Source: Chenopodium formosanum
Lineage: Eukaryota; Streptophyta; Magnoliopsida; Caryophyllales; Amaranthaceae
NCBI GenBank assembly: GCA_024500155.1
Contig: CM044862.1
Location: 44,526,001 to 44,590,000 of the forward strand
Direction: 5' to 3'
Length of the DNA stretch: 64,000 bases
Of this stretch, positions 37,236 through 48,697 are shown one piece after another; the stretch's first letter is position 1, and each line of letters starts with the position of its first letter. A program made the translations under genes and the position numbers. Below the pieces are notes generated by a model. The model worked only from the letters and a program-made list of their open reading frames with translations, was not told where the DNA came from and did not search any database.

Positions 37236-39584
37236 TGATAAGTGACTTTTATGTCACTTTTAGGGTGTTTATTGAGTCGCTTTCCGGCTTATTTTACGAT
37301 AATTTACCCATTTTGTTCTTTATTTCTTTTATTTGCTTATTCTCGTCTTTTATCTTTATTTTGAGTATTTTAGTAGTTTTTAATAGTTTTTTGTTTATTT
37401 TCGTAATTTTAGTTAATAATTCCTAGTTTCTCTCCTTTTATTTAATTTTCTTTTAGTTTCTAGTTTGTTTTCTTTATTTTATGTTTTTTCATTTAATTTT
37501 ATTATTTATTAAGTTTTAGCATTTTACTTTATTTATCTTATTTTACTTTATTTATCTAATTTTATTTTATTTTATTTTATCTTTTAAAAATCCCTCGTGT
37601 TGTTTTTTTGTTGTAGGTGTTTTCGGGTCCTTGGTCGATCGGGTTCAAGGTCCGAGGTTCGAGGCACAAAATTGAACCAAGCTCCACTACTGCTGCCCAC
37701 CAACACCAACTGCCACAGCAGCCACCCAAACCACATCAACCAACCAAACCAGCCTCAGCAACCACCAGCCACCTCACCCTACTCGCACCACCTCAACTCA
37801 GCGCAAAACAACCACCCAAATCACCACCAACAACCCGCAACTCCAATGAACCACCATTCAGCCACCCTTAACACTCTTCCCCTGCTCCCACAGCGCCTCA
37901 GCTCACCTCACACCAAGAACCACCTCCGTCAGCCACCAATCAACCACCAACCTCAATTCACCAAACCACCTGAACTACCAACCCAGCCGCACCTGAAATA
38001 CCATCACCAACCAATCCCCTGCTCCTATAAACCACGACCAACATCACCAAACAATTACCAGCAACCCAATTACTCACCAACAACAACCACCAGCCCTTCA
38101 CCCACAATCGGCCACCAATTGCAACCCTAAATTGCCCAAGCAACATCCCTAATTTAGATCAAATGGAAATTAATCAAGTTCGAGCAAACCAAAGGAGTTT
38201 GGTCGAAGTTCGAGTCAGAAACATTTGAGGTTTTGTAATTTGAAGAGGAGTGGTCGAACACACCCATGGTTCGACTGAACCAACCCCATAGTTCGGCCGC
38301 ACCAACCCATGGTTCGACCGAACCATTTCACGAGATTCGCGCGTGACTTTGAATGAAAATCGGACGGCTGCGATGTGATGATGTTTCATGATGATTTTCG
38401 ATGAATGGTGAAGATGATGTGTGATGGTGATGAAAGTTCAGAGCAGCCACGAAGAGAAGGGGATTTGGGGTCTGATAGATTCGTGGGTTTAAGGGGGAAT
38501 TAGGGATTTTTGGTTTTCTTTTCTTTTTATTTTTTTTTTTAGTTTTGTTATTTTTATTTATTTTAATTAGTTTAATTTCTATTTTATTTTCTTTTATCTT
38601 ATTTTCTTAGCTTGTATTATAAATACCCCTTTGGGGTTATTTTCTCAAGAACTTTTAATCAACATTTTATTTTAGATAGTTTAGATTAGTTTAGCCTATA
38701 TTTTCTCTCTCCTAGGGTTAGATTAGGATTTTTCTCTCTCTACTTTAGGAGTAGTGTAGAGAGAGAAAGCTTGGATTTCCATGGAGTTTTTGAGAGGTTG
38801 AAGAAGAAACTTTGTGGAACTTCTTCTCATCTATTCAATGAGCATTTTCTAACTTTCTTTCATCTTTATTTCTTTGCTTAATTATTAGTTTTTGCCTTTT
38901 GTTTATTAATTTGAGTAGATTAATTAGTTTTTATGTTTAATCTTGTTTTTATTCTTATTTTACCTTGTTTTCCATGTCTTTCTTCATTATGTTAGCTTAG
39001 GTCTTGTTCTAGGGAATTGGATGAAGGTTATATTAATGAATTGAATGATTGATTGTGATTAGTATGAAATTGTTTCTTGATCATTGTGTATGGGTGATGC
39101 TTTTATGGATTAAAATCTTTCTAGATAATCGATTCTATGCTCTTAATTGTGCTTTCAATCAATTGTGCGAGAGTGAGTTGGTTGAGAGCCCTAAATTCTT
39201 CAATACCTTTGCTAGGCTAGTTGCACGAGAGTGAATTAGTTTAGTAGGATAATTAACATGCTTAATTGTGCGAGAGTGAGTTAAATGTGTTGATGTTCCT
39301 AATCGAGGTCATTTTCATCTATTTGTATGATGTTATTTAATACATTGATGTGATTGGATTCCACTTTCCCTAGTTTTAGTTGTTTGTTCTTAGTCGTGTT
39401 TAGTTTAACCTCTCTCTATCTCACGACCTTTCCTAGTTGTCTAATTAGCACAAATTAATACACTCAGTCCTTTTGGGTTCGACCCTTTACTTGCCACTAA
39501 CTAGTTTAGTGTACGTTTAGGTATTATAAATTTCTAATTTGGTTAGGGTTAGTAGTCCTAACAACCTACTTCCACCCTAGATCA
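37236..39584 (+). repeat. 3' LTR
   Basis: 2349 bp, starting TGATAAGTGAC and ending CCACCCTAGATCA, followed by the AAAGT duplication. It matches the 5' LTR along its length with scattered substitutions and small indels. The CCA-rich part is open for 177 codons (37597-38130), longer than in the 5' LTR. TATAAATA is at 38618-38625. Confidence 0.93.
38618..38625 (+). promoter_or_regulatory. Putative LTR TATA box (3' LTR)
   Basis: TATAAATA followed by CCCCTTTGGGG, in the same place as the 5' LTR box. If active it would drive transcription out into satellite array 4. Confidence 0.5.
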
Positions 39585-40307
39585 AAAGTCTAACACATTC
39601 AAACAAATATTTTTAAATCAAATTAAATTCAAACACATTCAAACATAGCTTTTTGAATCAAATGAAAGACAAACACATTCAAACAAATATTTTCGAATCA
39701 AAAGAAAGTCAGACACATTTATATAAAGATTTTTGAATCAAAATAAAGTCAACAAATTCATACATAGCTTTTTGAATCAAATGAAAGTCAAACACATTCA
39801 AACAAAGCTTTTTTTAATCAAATAAAAGTCAAAGACATTTAAATAAATCTTTTAGAATTGAAATAAAGTCAAACACATTCAAACAAAGATTTTTGAATAA
39901 AACGAAAGTCAATGACATTCAAATAAAGCTTTTTGAATCAAATGAAATTTAAACACATTCAAACAAATCTTTTTGGATCGAAATACAGTCAAACACATTC
40001 AAACAAAGCTTTATGAATCAAAAGAAAGTTAAACACATTCAAACAATTCTTTTTGAATCGAAAAAAGTAAAAACACATTCAAACAAAGTCTTTGAATCAA
40101 AAGAAAGTCAAACACATTCAAACAAAGTTTTTAGAATCAAATGAAAGTCAAACACAATCAAAAAAATCCTTTTAAGTCATATGAAAGCCAAACACATTCA
40201 AACGTAGCTTTATAAATCAAACGAAAGTCTAACGCATTTGAACAAAGTTGTTTGAATCAAATGAAAGTCAAACACATTCAAAAAAATCTTTTTGAATAAA
40301 ATAAAAG

Positions 40308-40467
40308 TCAAATTGATTCAAATAAATCTTTTTTAATCGAAATAAAGTCAAACACATTCAAACAAAGCTTTTTGAATCAAATGAAAGTCAAATTGATTCA
40401 AATAAATCTTTTTTAATCGAAATAAAGTCAAACACATTCAAACAAAGCTTTTTGAATCAAATGAAAG
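40308..40467. repeat. 80-bp higher-order repeat in array 4
   Basis: The pair of monomers marked by AAATTGATTCAAATAAATC and TTTTTTAATCGAAATAAAG is present twice, 80 bp apart. TTGATTC is rare elsewhere in the arrays, so the pair was copied as a unit. Confidence 0.75.
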
Positions 40468-41875
40468 TCAAACACATTCAAACAAAGCTTTTTGAATAAA
40501 ATGAAAGTCAAACACGTTAAGAAAAAGCTTTTTGAATGGAAAAAAATAAAACACATTCAAACTAAGCTTTTTGAATCAAAAGAAAGTCAAACACATTCAA
40601 ACAAAGCTTTTTGAATCAATTAAAAGTCAAACACATTCAAATAAATCTTTTTAAATCAAATGAAAGTTAAACACATTAAAACATAGCTTTTAAAATCAAA
40701 TGAAAGTCAAACACATAAAAACAAAGCTTTTCTAATCCAATGAAAGTCAAACACATTCAAACAAAGCTTTATGAATCAAATGAAGTTTAAATACATTCAA
40801 ACAAATATTTTTGGATCAAAATAGAGTGAAACACTTTCAAACAAATCTTTATGAATCAAAAGAAAGTCAAACACATTCAAACAATTCTTTTTAAATCGAA
40901 AAAAGTAAAAACACATTGAAATAAAGCTTTTAGAATCAAATGAAAGTCAAACAAGTTCAAACAAAGGTTTTTTTGAATCAAATGAAAGTCAAATACATTG
41001 AAACAAAGCATTTTAAATCAAATGAAAGTCTAACACATTTAAACAAAGCTTTTTGAATCAAATGAAAGTCAAACACGTTCAAATAAATCTTTTTCAATCG
41101 ATATAAAGTCAAACACATTCAAACAAAGCTTTTTGAATTAAATGAAAGTCAAAAACGTTCAAAGAAAGGTTTTTGAATCAAATGAAAGTCAAACACATTC
41201 AAACAAAGCATTTTGAATCAAATGAAAATCAAACACATTCAAATAAATCTTTTTGAATCAAAATAAAGGCAAACACATTCAAACAATGCCTTTTGAACCA
41301 AATAAAACTCAAACACATTCAAACAAAGCTTTTTAAATGAAATGAAAGTTAACCACATTCAAACATTTATTTTTGAGACAACTGAAATTTAAACACATTC
41401 AAAAACGTTTTTTGAATCAAATGAAAGTCAAACACATTCAAACAAATATTTTAAAGTCATATGAAAGTAAAAAAATATTCAAACATAGCTTTTTGAATCA
41501 AATGAAAGTAAAAAACATCCAAACAATGCTTTTGGAATGAAATAAAAGTCAAACACATTCAAACAAAGCTTTTTGATTCAAATGAAAGTCAAACACATTC
41601 AAACAAATCTTTTTAGATCGAAATGAAGTCAAACACATTCAAACAAAGCATTTTCAATTAAATGAAAGTAAAACACATTAAAATAAATCTTTTTAAATCA
41701 AAATAAAGTCAAATACATTGGAGCAAAACTTTTTGAACCAAATGAAAGTCAATCACATTCAAACAAAGCTTTTTCAATCAAATGAAAGTTAAACAAATTT
41801 AAACATTGGTTTTTGAATCAAATGAAAGTCAAAACATTCAAAAACGTTTTTTAAATCAAATGAAAGTCACACATA
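40440..41875. repeat. Segmental duplication, copy shared with 49440-50914
   Basis: Rare variants occur in the same order in both copies: CACGTTMAGAAAAAGC, GAATGGAAAAAAATAAA, CACATTAAAACATAGC, TTTTGGATCAAAA with AGAGTGAAACACTTTC, AAAAACGTTTTTTGAATC and GGAATGAAATAAAAGTC. The copies lie about 9 kb apart, with LINE-3 between them. End points are approximate. Confidence 0.75.
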
Positions 41876-43837
41876 TTCAAACAAATATTTTTAAGTCATA
41901 TGAAAGTCAAACATATTCAAACATAGCTTTTTATATCAAATGAAAGTCAAACACATTCAAACGAAGCTTTCTGAATCAAATGAAAGTCAAACACATTGAT
42001 CCAAATCTCTTTGGATTGAAATACAATCAAACTCATTCAAACATAGCTTTTTGAATCAAATGAAAGTCAAACACGTTCAAACAAATCTTTTGGAATCAAA
42101 TGACATTCAAACACATTCAAACAAATCTTTTTAGATTGAAATAAAATCAAACACATTCAAACATAGCTTTTTGAATCAAATGAAAGTCAAACATATTCAA
42201 AAAAAGCTTTTTGAATCAAATGAAAGTCAAACATGTTCAAAAAAAGATTTTTGAATAAAATGAAAATCAAATACATTCAAATAATTTTTTTTTAATCGAA
42301 AAAAATTAAAACACATTCAAACAAAGGTTTTTGAAGAAAAAGAAAGTCTAACACATTCAAACAAGCTTTTTAAATCAAATGAAAGTCAAACACATTCAAA
42401 CAAATGTTTCAAAATCAAATGAAAATCAAACACTTTCAAACATTGCTTTTTAAATCAAATGAAATTCAAACGCATTCAAACAAATCGTTTTGAATCAAAA
42501 GAAAGTAAAAAACATTCAAACAAAGCTTTTTGAATCAAAATAAAGTCAAACAAATTCATACATAGCTTTTTGAATAAAATGAAAGTCAAACACATTCAAA
42601 CAAAGCGTTTTTGAATCAAATGAAAGTCAAATTCATTCAAATAAATCTTTTTTAATCGAAATAAAGTCAAACACATTCAAACAAAGATTTTTGAATCAAA
42701 CGAAAGTAAAACACATTCAAACAATGCTTTTTAAATCAAATGAAATTAAAACACATTCAAACAAATCTTTTTGGATCGAAATACAGTCAAACACATGCAA
42801 ACAAAGCTTTATGAATCAAAAGAAAGTCAAACACATTCAAACAATTCTTTTTGAATCGAAAAAAGTAAAAACACATTCAAAAAAAGTCTTTGAATCAAAA
42901 GAAAGTCAAATACATTCAAACAAAGTTTTTTAAATCAAATTAAAGTCAAACACATTCAAACAAATATTTTTAAATCATATGAAAGCCAAACACCTTCAAA
43001 CATAGCTTTTCAAATCAAATGAAAGTCTAACACATTTAAACAAAGCTTTTGAATCAAATGAATGTCAAACACATTCAAATAAATCTTTTTGAACCAAAAT
43101 AAAGTCAAACACATTTAAACAAAGCCTTTTTGAATCAAATGAAAGTCAAACACATTCAAACAAAGCTTTTTGAATAAATGAAAGTCAAATACATTCAAAC
43201 AAAGCTTTTTGAATCAAATGAAAGTAAAAAACATTCAAACAAAGCTTTTTGAATCAAATGAAAGTCAAACATATTCAAGCTAATCTTTTTGGATCGAAAC
43301 ACAGTCAAACACATTCAAACATAGCTTTTTGAATCAAATGAAAGTCAAACACATTTAAACAAAGGTTTTTGAATCAAATGAAAGTCAAACACATTCTAAT
43401 AATTCTTTTTGAATCGAAAAAAAGTAAAACACATTTAAACAAAGTTTTTTAATCAAAAGAAAGTCAAACACATTCAAACAAAGCTTTTTGAATAAATGAA
43501 AGTCAAATACATTCAAACAAAGCTTTTTGAATCAAATGAAAGTCAAACATATTCAAGCAAATCTCTTTGGATCGAAACACGGTCAAACACATTCTAACAT
43601 AGCTTTTTGAATCAAATGAAATTCAAACTCATTTAAACAAAGCTTTTTGAACCAAATGAAAGTCAAAGACATTCAAATAAATCTTTTTGAAATAAAATAA
43701 AGTCAAACACATTCAAACAAAGCTTTTTGAACGAAATAAAGTCAAACACATTCAAACAAATATTTTTAAATCATATAAAAGTTAAACAAATTCAAACATA
43801 GTTTTTTGAATCAAATGAAAGTCAAACACATTTAAAC

Positions 43838-43854
43838 AAAACTTTTTGAATCAA
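43838..43854. repeat. Target-site duplication, left of LINE-3
   Basis: AAAACTTTTTGAATCAA recurs at 49155-49171 after the LINE-3 tail. The leading A residues could belong to the tail on the right side, so the true length is 13-17 bp. The satellite resumes in phase. Confidence 0.75.
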
Positions 43855-43937
43855 GGAGCGTTGACTTTCTCTCTAGGCGACTTCCATGGCGATTTGAGCT
43901 TGCTAGGTCGGGTTCTTCATCTAGCTTCTTCTTCATT

Positions 43938-45357
43938 ATGCCTCGCAAGAAGAAATCATCAACACCACTCCCACAAAACACTATTCATGCTCCTCTTGTT
44001 AAGGTTTTAGACAATCTGCGAAAATCTGGGCTCTCTTCCTCTGAACCGATTGCTGAAGAAGATGAAATGGTCACCCCCCCCCCCCTCCACATTTGGTGCA
44101 TCCATCTTGTGGTATGATATATCCAGAGGTGATCTAAGGATCCTAGAAACATCATTCAGGGGTTCGATTGCTCAATCTTAAGCTCAATCCAATGGAACAG
44201 TAACTAGGGTTGCTACGGTTACTGTTCCATTGATTTCTGGGCAGAATCAGAGTTCGATAGTTCCAAAAGTTGTTAATCCAGAGGCTTCTAAGGCTACTAA
44301 TCCTTCGAATCAAGTTCCTGAAGTTCCTGTTGATGAGTGGAAGAATTTATTCAAAGGAAAGTTGAATGCAAAAGGGGCTACTCTGTCTTTTATTGCTCCT
44401 GAAATGAGGGATGGGAAGGCTGTTTCTAAGCTTAGCTCTACTGATATTCTGGAAGGCAATAAGAAATGGGGTAATGCTCTTATATTTTATGTTGTAGGTT
44501 ACTCTCCAACTATTTCTGCTGTGCATAAATTCATTGCTGATAATTGGAGTAATTTGGCTAAACCAGAAATTTTCTTGCATGATGAGGGCTATTTTATAAT
44601 CAATCTGAAACCTGTGGAAGATAAGAATACTATTTTATGCTCTGGACCTCATATGTTCTATGGTAAACCTTTAATTGTTAAGGCATGGTCTGATAAATTT
44701 GATTTTCATGCTGAAATTCTTAGAACCATTCCTATATGGGTTAAACTACCAAATCTACCATTAAATTGTTGGGGTTCTGATACTTTGAGTAGAATTGGTA
44801 GCTTACTTGGTGTTCCTATTTGTGCTGATGAGTGTACATCAAGGCAACTTAGAGTGTCTTTTGCTAGGCTATTGATTGAGATTGATGTCACCAAACCTTT
44901 GCCTACATTTGTATGGGTGGAAAGCCCTGCTGCTGAGATGATTGAGATAAAGGTTCAATATGAGTGGACTCCCCCTTTCTGTAAGAAATGTGATAAGGTG
45001 GGGCATGATTGTTCCAAGCCTAAGGATGTTAAGAAGAAACAGACAGAAGAGATAAAAGCCACTAATACCCAGAACAAGGTGAAAAAAGTTTGGGTTCTTA
45101 AGAAGACTGATCAAGTGCCTGCTGAAACTGTGAAGCCAACTGATCCTATGAAAGAGATCACTCCACCTTCTCAGGTTCAAAATGAATGGCAAATTCCAGA
45201 CAAGAAATCCAAGAAAAAGGCAAATAGGCAGATTAAATTTCATGTGGCCAGCTCTAATACTTATCAGCCTTTGTCTTTAGATTCTGATTGTGTTGAAATT
45301 GTTGATGAGACTAATGAACCTAATGGGGGTGATGGGAATCCCCCTCTGGGGTCATGA
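43938..45357 (+). pseudogene. LINE-3 ORF1 (DUF4283, CCHC knuckle), mostly open
   Basis: The likely start is the ATG at 43938 (MPRKKKSSTPL). A run of 12 C (44074-44085) and an extra AT near 44115 shift the frame, and TAA 44179 follows, in the same place as TAA 13349 of LINE-2. From 44182 to the TGA at 45355 the frame is open. DUF4283 runs from the EWKNLFKGKL segment near 44338 to LLIEIDVTKPL near 44890. A knuckle CKKCDKVGHDC (44980-45012; spacing C-x2-C-x4-H-x-C) and a Lys-rich tail follow. This is the best preserved ORF1 in the window. The protein would bind element RNA in the particle. Whether the N-terminal part is needed is unknown. Confidence 0.88.
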
Positions 45358-48300
45358 TAGTCCTTTCATGGAACATCAGGGGTCTTAATGACCCTGGGAA
45401 AGTAGCTGCTGTTAGAAAGCTACTTTTTGAGCAAAAGTGTGATGTGATTTGTCTCATAGAAACTAAAGTACAACAGAAGAATTTTACTAGGATCCAAAGG
45501 AAATTTGGGTGTGCCTGGTCTTGGTTTGCCAATTATGCTAACTCTCCAAGAGGAAGAATTTGGATAGGTTGGAAATCTAATCTGCTCAATCTAACTTTTT
45601 GTTCTCTCAAGAACAGTTAGTACATTGCTTGCTCACTACAAAGGATCTGCAAACTCAGGTTTTCATTACTTTTGTGTATGGTTTACACACTGTTCAGGAT
45701 AGGTTGTCTATGTGGACTGGCATTAAACAGTTAACTGGTATATTTGGAGCTTGGTTGTGTATTGGTGACTTTAACTCTATTCTATCCTGTAGTGATAGAA
45801 TCAATGGGGCTATGGTTACTGAGTATGAAACAAGAGACTTTCAGAATCTTATTGATGATTTGGCTTTGACTAAGATAAAGAGTAAGGGTTCATTCTTCTC
45901 TTGGTGTAACAAAGCTCATAATGGTCCTAGGACTTACTCTAGGATTGATAGAGGTCTTGTAAATCAAGATTGGATTGAGGTGTTTGGGCATATAGAAGCT
46001 ATTTATTTGCCCCCCTCTCTTTCTGATCACAATCCAATTCTTGTTGATATTTTTCATTCTCAACTGGGCAAAGGGAGACCTTTTAGATTTCTCAATTGCT
46101 TGGCTAATCATGAAGATTTTTTGTCTGTAGTTGACTTTGCCTGACAATGTTCTGCTACTGGTAGTTCTATGCATAGAGTGTGGTATAAACTCAAGCAGGT
46201 TAAGGCTGCTCTTACAACCATGAACACAGAGAAATTTGGCAAAGTTGGTGAAAGACTTGAAACTGCTCAAAGTGCCCTCACTGATATTCAGCAGCAGATT
46301 ATCAATGATATTGATAATGCTGCACTGCACACTCAAGAGCATGCAGCTGTTTAGAAAGTCAAATACTGGATTAATGTTCAGGAGAGTATCTATGGGCAAA
46401 AATCCAGAATTGGTTGGCTTCAACTTGGTGACAGTAATAACAAGTATCTCTTTGCTGTCATGAAACAAAGACAAAGAAAAAATAGAATTGACACTATATT
46501 TGCTAGTGATGGAACTTTATTGAAAACCCCTGATGCTATTGAAGATGAAATTACTGGTTTCTATAAGGCTCTTCTTGGTTCTTGTGCTATTTCTCTACCT
46601 TGGATTGATCTTAGTACTGTGAGAATTGGTGCACAGCTGTCTAGGGATTCTCAGCAATCCCTTATAGCCCCTATCTCTATTGAGGAGATTGATTCTGCTT
46701 TGAAAGATATTGATAGCTCCAAAGCCCCTGGGATAGATAGTTTTAATTCTCACTTTTTCAAAAAGTCTTGGGATGTGGTGAAAAATGATGTCTATGCTGG
46801 TGTTTTAGAGTTTTTCAATACTGGTATTATGTTGCAGCAATGGAATTGTACTACTATAACCTTTGTTCCTAAGGTTCAAAATCCTTCCTTTGTTAAAGAT
46901 TTTAGACCAATTGCTTGCTGTTCTGTCTTATATAAGATCATTTCTAAAATTCTTACTGCAAGGTTGGCAAAAGTGATTTCTGAGGTGATTGATGGCTCCC
47001 ATGCTGGTTTTATCCCTGGGAAACACATTGGTGACAACATTCTTTTAGCAACTGAGCTTTTAAAAGGTTATGGGCATAAGTTTCTTTCTCCTAGATGTAT
47101 GTTGAAGATTGACTTGAAAAAGGCTTATGATTCAGTTGAGTGGAATTTTTTGAAGACTATTATGTCTGAGATTGGTTTTCCTAACCAATTTATTGCCTGG
47201 ATTATGGCTTGCTTGACTTCTGTCTCCTTCTCTATCTTGATTAATTGTATTCCCTCTAAGCCCTTTCCTGCAAAAAAGGGTCTTAGACAGGGAGATCCAA
47301 TGTCTCCTTTCTTGTTTTCCATTGGAATAGGGTATCTCTCTAGATGTCTCTCTGAGTTACAGTTGAATCCTAATTTCAACTATCACCCTAGATGTGAGAA
47401 AATGTACTTGACATATCTTATGTTTGCTAATGATTTGCTTCTCTTTTCTAGGGCTGATGCTCAGTCTGTTTCCTTGCTTTTCCAAGCTTTCTCTAAATTT
47501 TCTGGAGCTTCGGGTCTCTCTGCAAATTTGGATAAAAGTGAGGTGTATTTTGGTGGCCTTGATGCTGCTGGTCAAAATGAGCTGAGAAATCTTATTGGGG
47601 TTGCCCCTGGTACTATTCCATTTAGGTATCTTGGGGTTCCCCTATCTTCTAAAAAGTTGACCATTGCTCAATGTAAACCCCTTGTGGATAATGTGACTTC
47701 CAGGATCAATGGCTGGTCTGCTAATCATCTTTCTTATGGTGGTAGACTTCAGTTAGTGAAGAATGTTTTGTTTGGAATACAAACATAATGGGCTTAGATC
47801 TTTATCCTTCCTAAAAAGATCCTGAGAGAAATTGAGGCAAGATTTAGAGCTTTCTTATGGACTGGGAAAGCCAATCCATCTAAGAAATCTCTTGTTTCTT
47901 GGTCTCAAATTTGTCTTCCCAAAGTTTGTGGTGGTTGGAACCTTCTCTCCCTTCCTAAGTGGAATTGTGTTGCTATTTCTAAGATGCTTTGGGATCTTGC
48001 CCATAAAGCTGACAATTTATGGGTAAAATGGGTCCATATTTACTATTTCAAAGGCAATTCTTGGTGGGACAAGCCATCCCCTAGGAGATGTTCTTGGGTG
48101 CTTAGTAGAATCTTGAAGTGCAAAACTGTAATTGATAATATTGGTGGTTGGGATGCTGTGAAGCATGGTAGTAGAGTCAAGATTAAAAAAATCTATCTGA
48201 AGATCATGGCTCAAGCTCCCAAAGTTCCATGGAGAAGGCTATTTTGTGATAATGCTGCTACTCCTAAAAGCTTGTTCATTATGTGGCTTGCTGTTAGGAA

Positions 48301-48697
48301 TAGACTGCTTACAAAAGATAGATTGAGCTCATGGAATATGCAATGTGATCCTATATGTTTTTTATGTAATATTCACCTTGAGTCAGTTCAGCATTTTTTT
48401 TAATGCAAATTTGCTAAGGATGTTTGGGGAAGGATCTTGGTTATATTTGGTTATAACAGGGCTATTTTAAGCTTTGATGCTGAAGTTATGTGGATTGCTA
48501 AAATCTGCAGGAAGGATAGAACTAAGAATAGACTTTTGGGAATGTGTTTTACTGAAGCTGTTTATCATATTTGGCTACAGAGAAACTCTTTGATCTTTAC
48601 AGGAAGCTGCAAATCTAGTCAAGTTGTGCTCGGGTATGTTCTGTTTGCTGTTGCCTGTAGATGCCCTGTTCCTGACAGGAATTTGCTGATTCTGTAA
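45354..48697 (+). pseudogene. LINE-3 ORF2 remnant (endonuclease, reverse transcriptase, zf-RVT)
   Basis: It begins at the ATGA overlap with ORF1: MIVLSWNIRGLNDPG, the usual start of a plant L1 endonuclease. A frameshift near 45600 moves the frame, which then holds to the final TAA at 48697. In that frame stops occur at 46142 (TGA, at a Trp site), 46352 (TAG), 47786 (TAA), about 47795 (TAG) and 48401 (TAA). The endonuclease motif GDFN (45764-45775) and SDHNP are intact. The polymerase has PIACCSVLYK, KAYDSVEW and GLRQGDPMSPFLF, but the catalytic FADD reads FAND (47423-47434). The zf-RVT CDPICFLCN is at about 48346. Intact length would be about 1110 residues. Confidence 0.93.

Larger units (their letters stand above)
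30753..39584 (+). mobile_element. Complete but pol-less LTR retrotransposon, Athila-like (Ty3/gypsy)
   Basis: The 8.8-kb element has two LTRs of about 2.34 kb, a primer-binding site resembling the tRNA-Asp type, a broken gag-like frame and a polypurine tract, and is flanked by AAAGT. The internal region is only about 4.1 kb; I saw no protease, reverse transcriptase, RNase H or integrase sequence. The primer site and the TCGGG-AAGTAA-CCCGA motif after the gag region fit the Athila lineage as I know it. The LTRs differ by 6 of 240 bp in one sampled stretch (32521 against 39018) and by more in the AT-rich start, so it is fairly young but not recent. It must have depended on enzymes from another element. 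Confidence 0.9.
39585..43854. repeat. 40-bp satellite, array 4 (about 4.3 kb)
   Basis: Same monomer and strand. A two-monomer block with AAATTGATTCAAATAAATC is duplicated at about 40308-40467. The stretch from about 40440 to 41870 matches array 5 (about 49440 to 50910) variant by variant. Another internal duplication about 2.8 kb apart links 39720-40140 with 42520-42940, including the shortened AAAGTCTTTGAATC monomer. Open frames such as 42691-42933 are artefacts. Confidence 0.96.

Noticed and set aside
44074..44085. Run of 12 C as a programmed frameshift site in LINE-3 ORF1
   Set aside because: LINE-2 has a normal CTCCTCCTCC here without a run, and a second frame change and a stop follow, so simple slippage decay is more likely.
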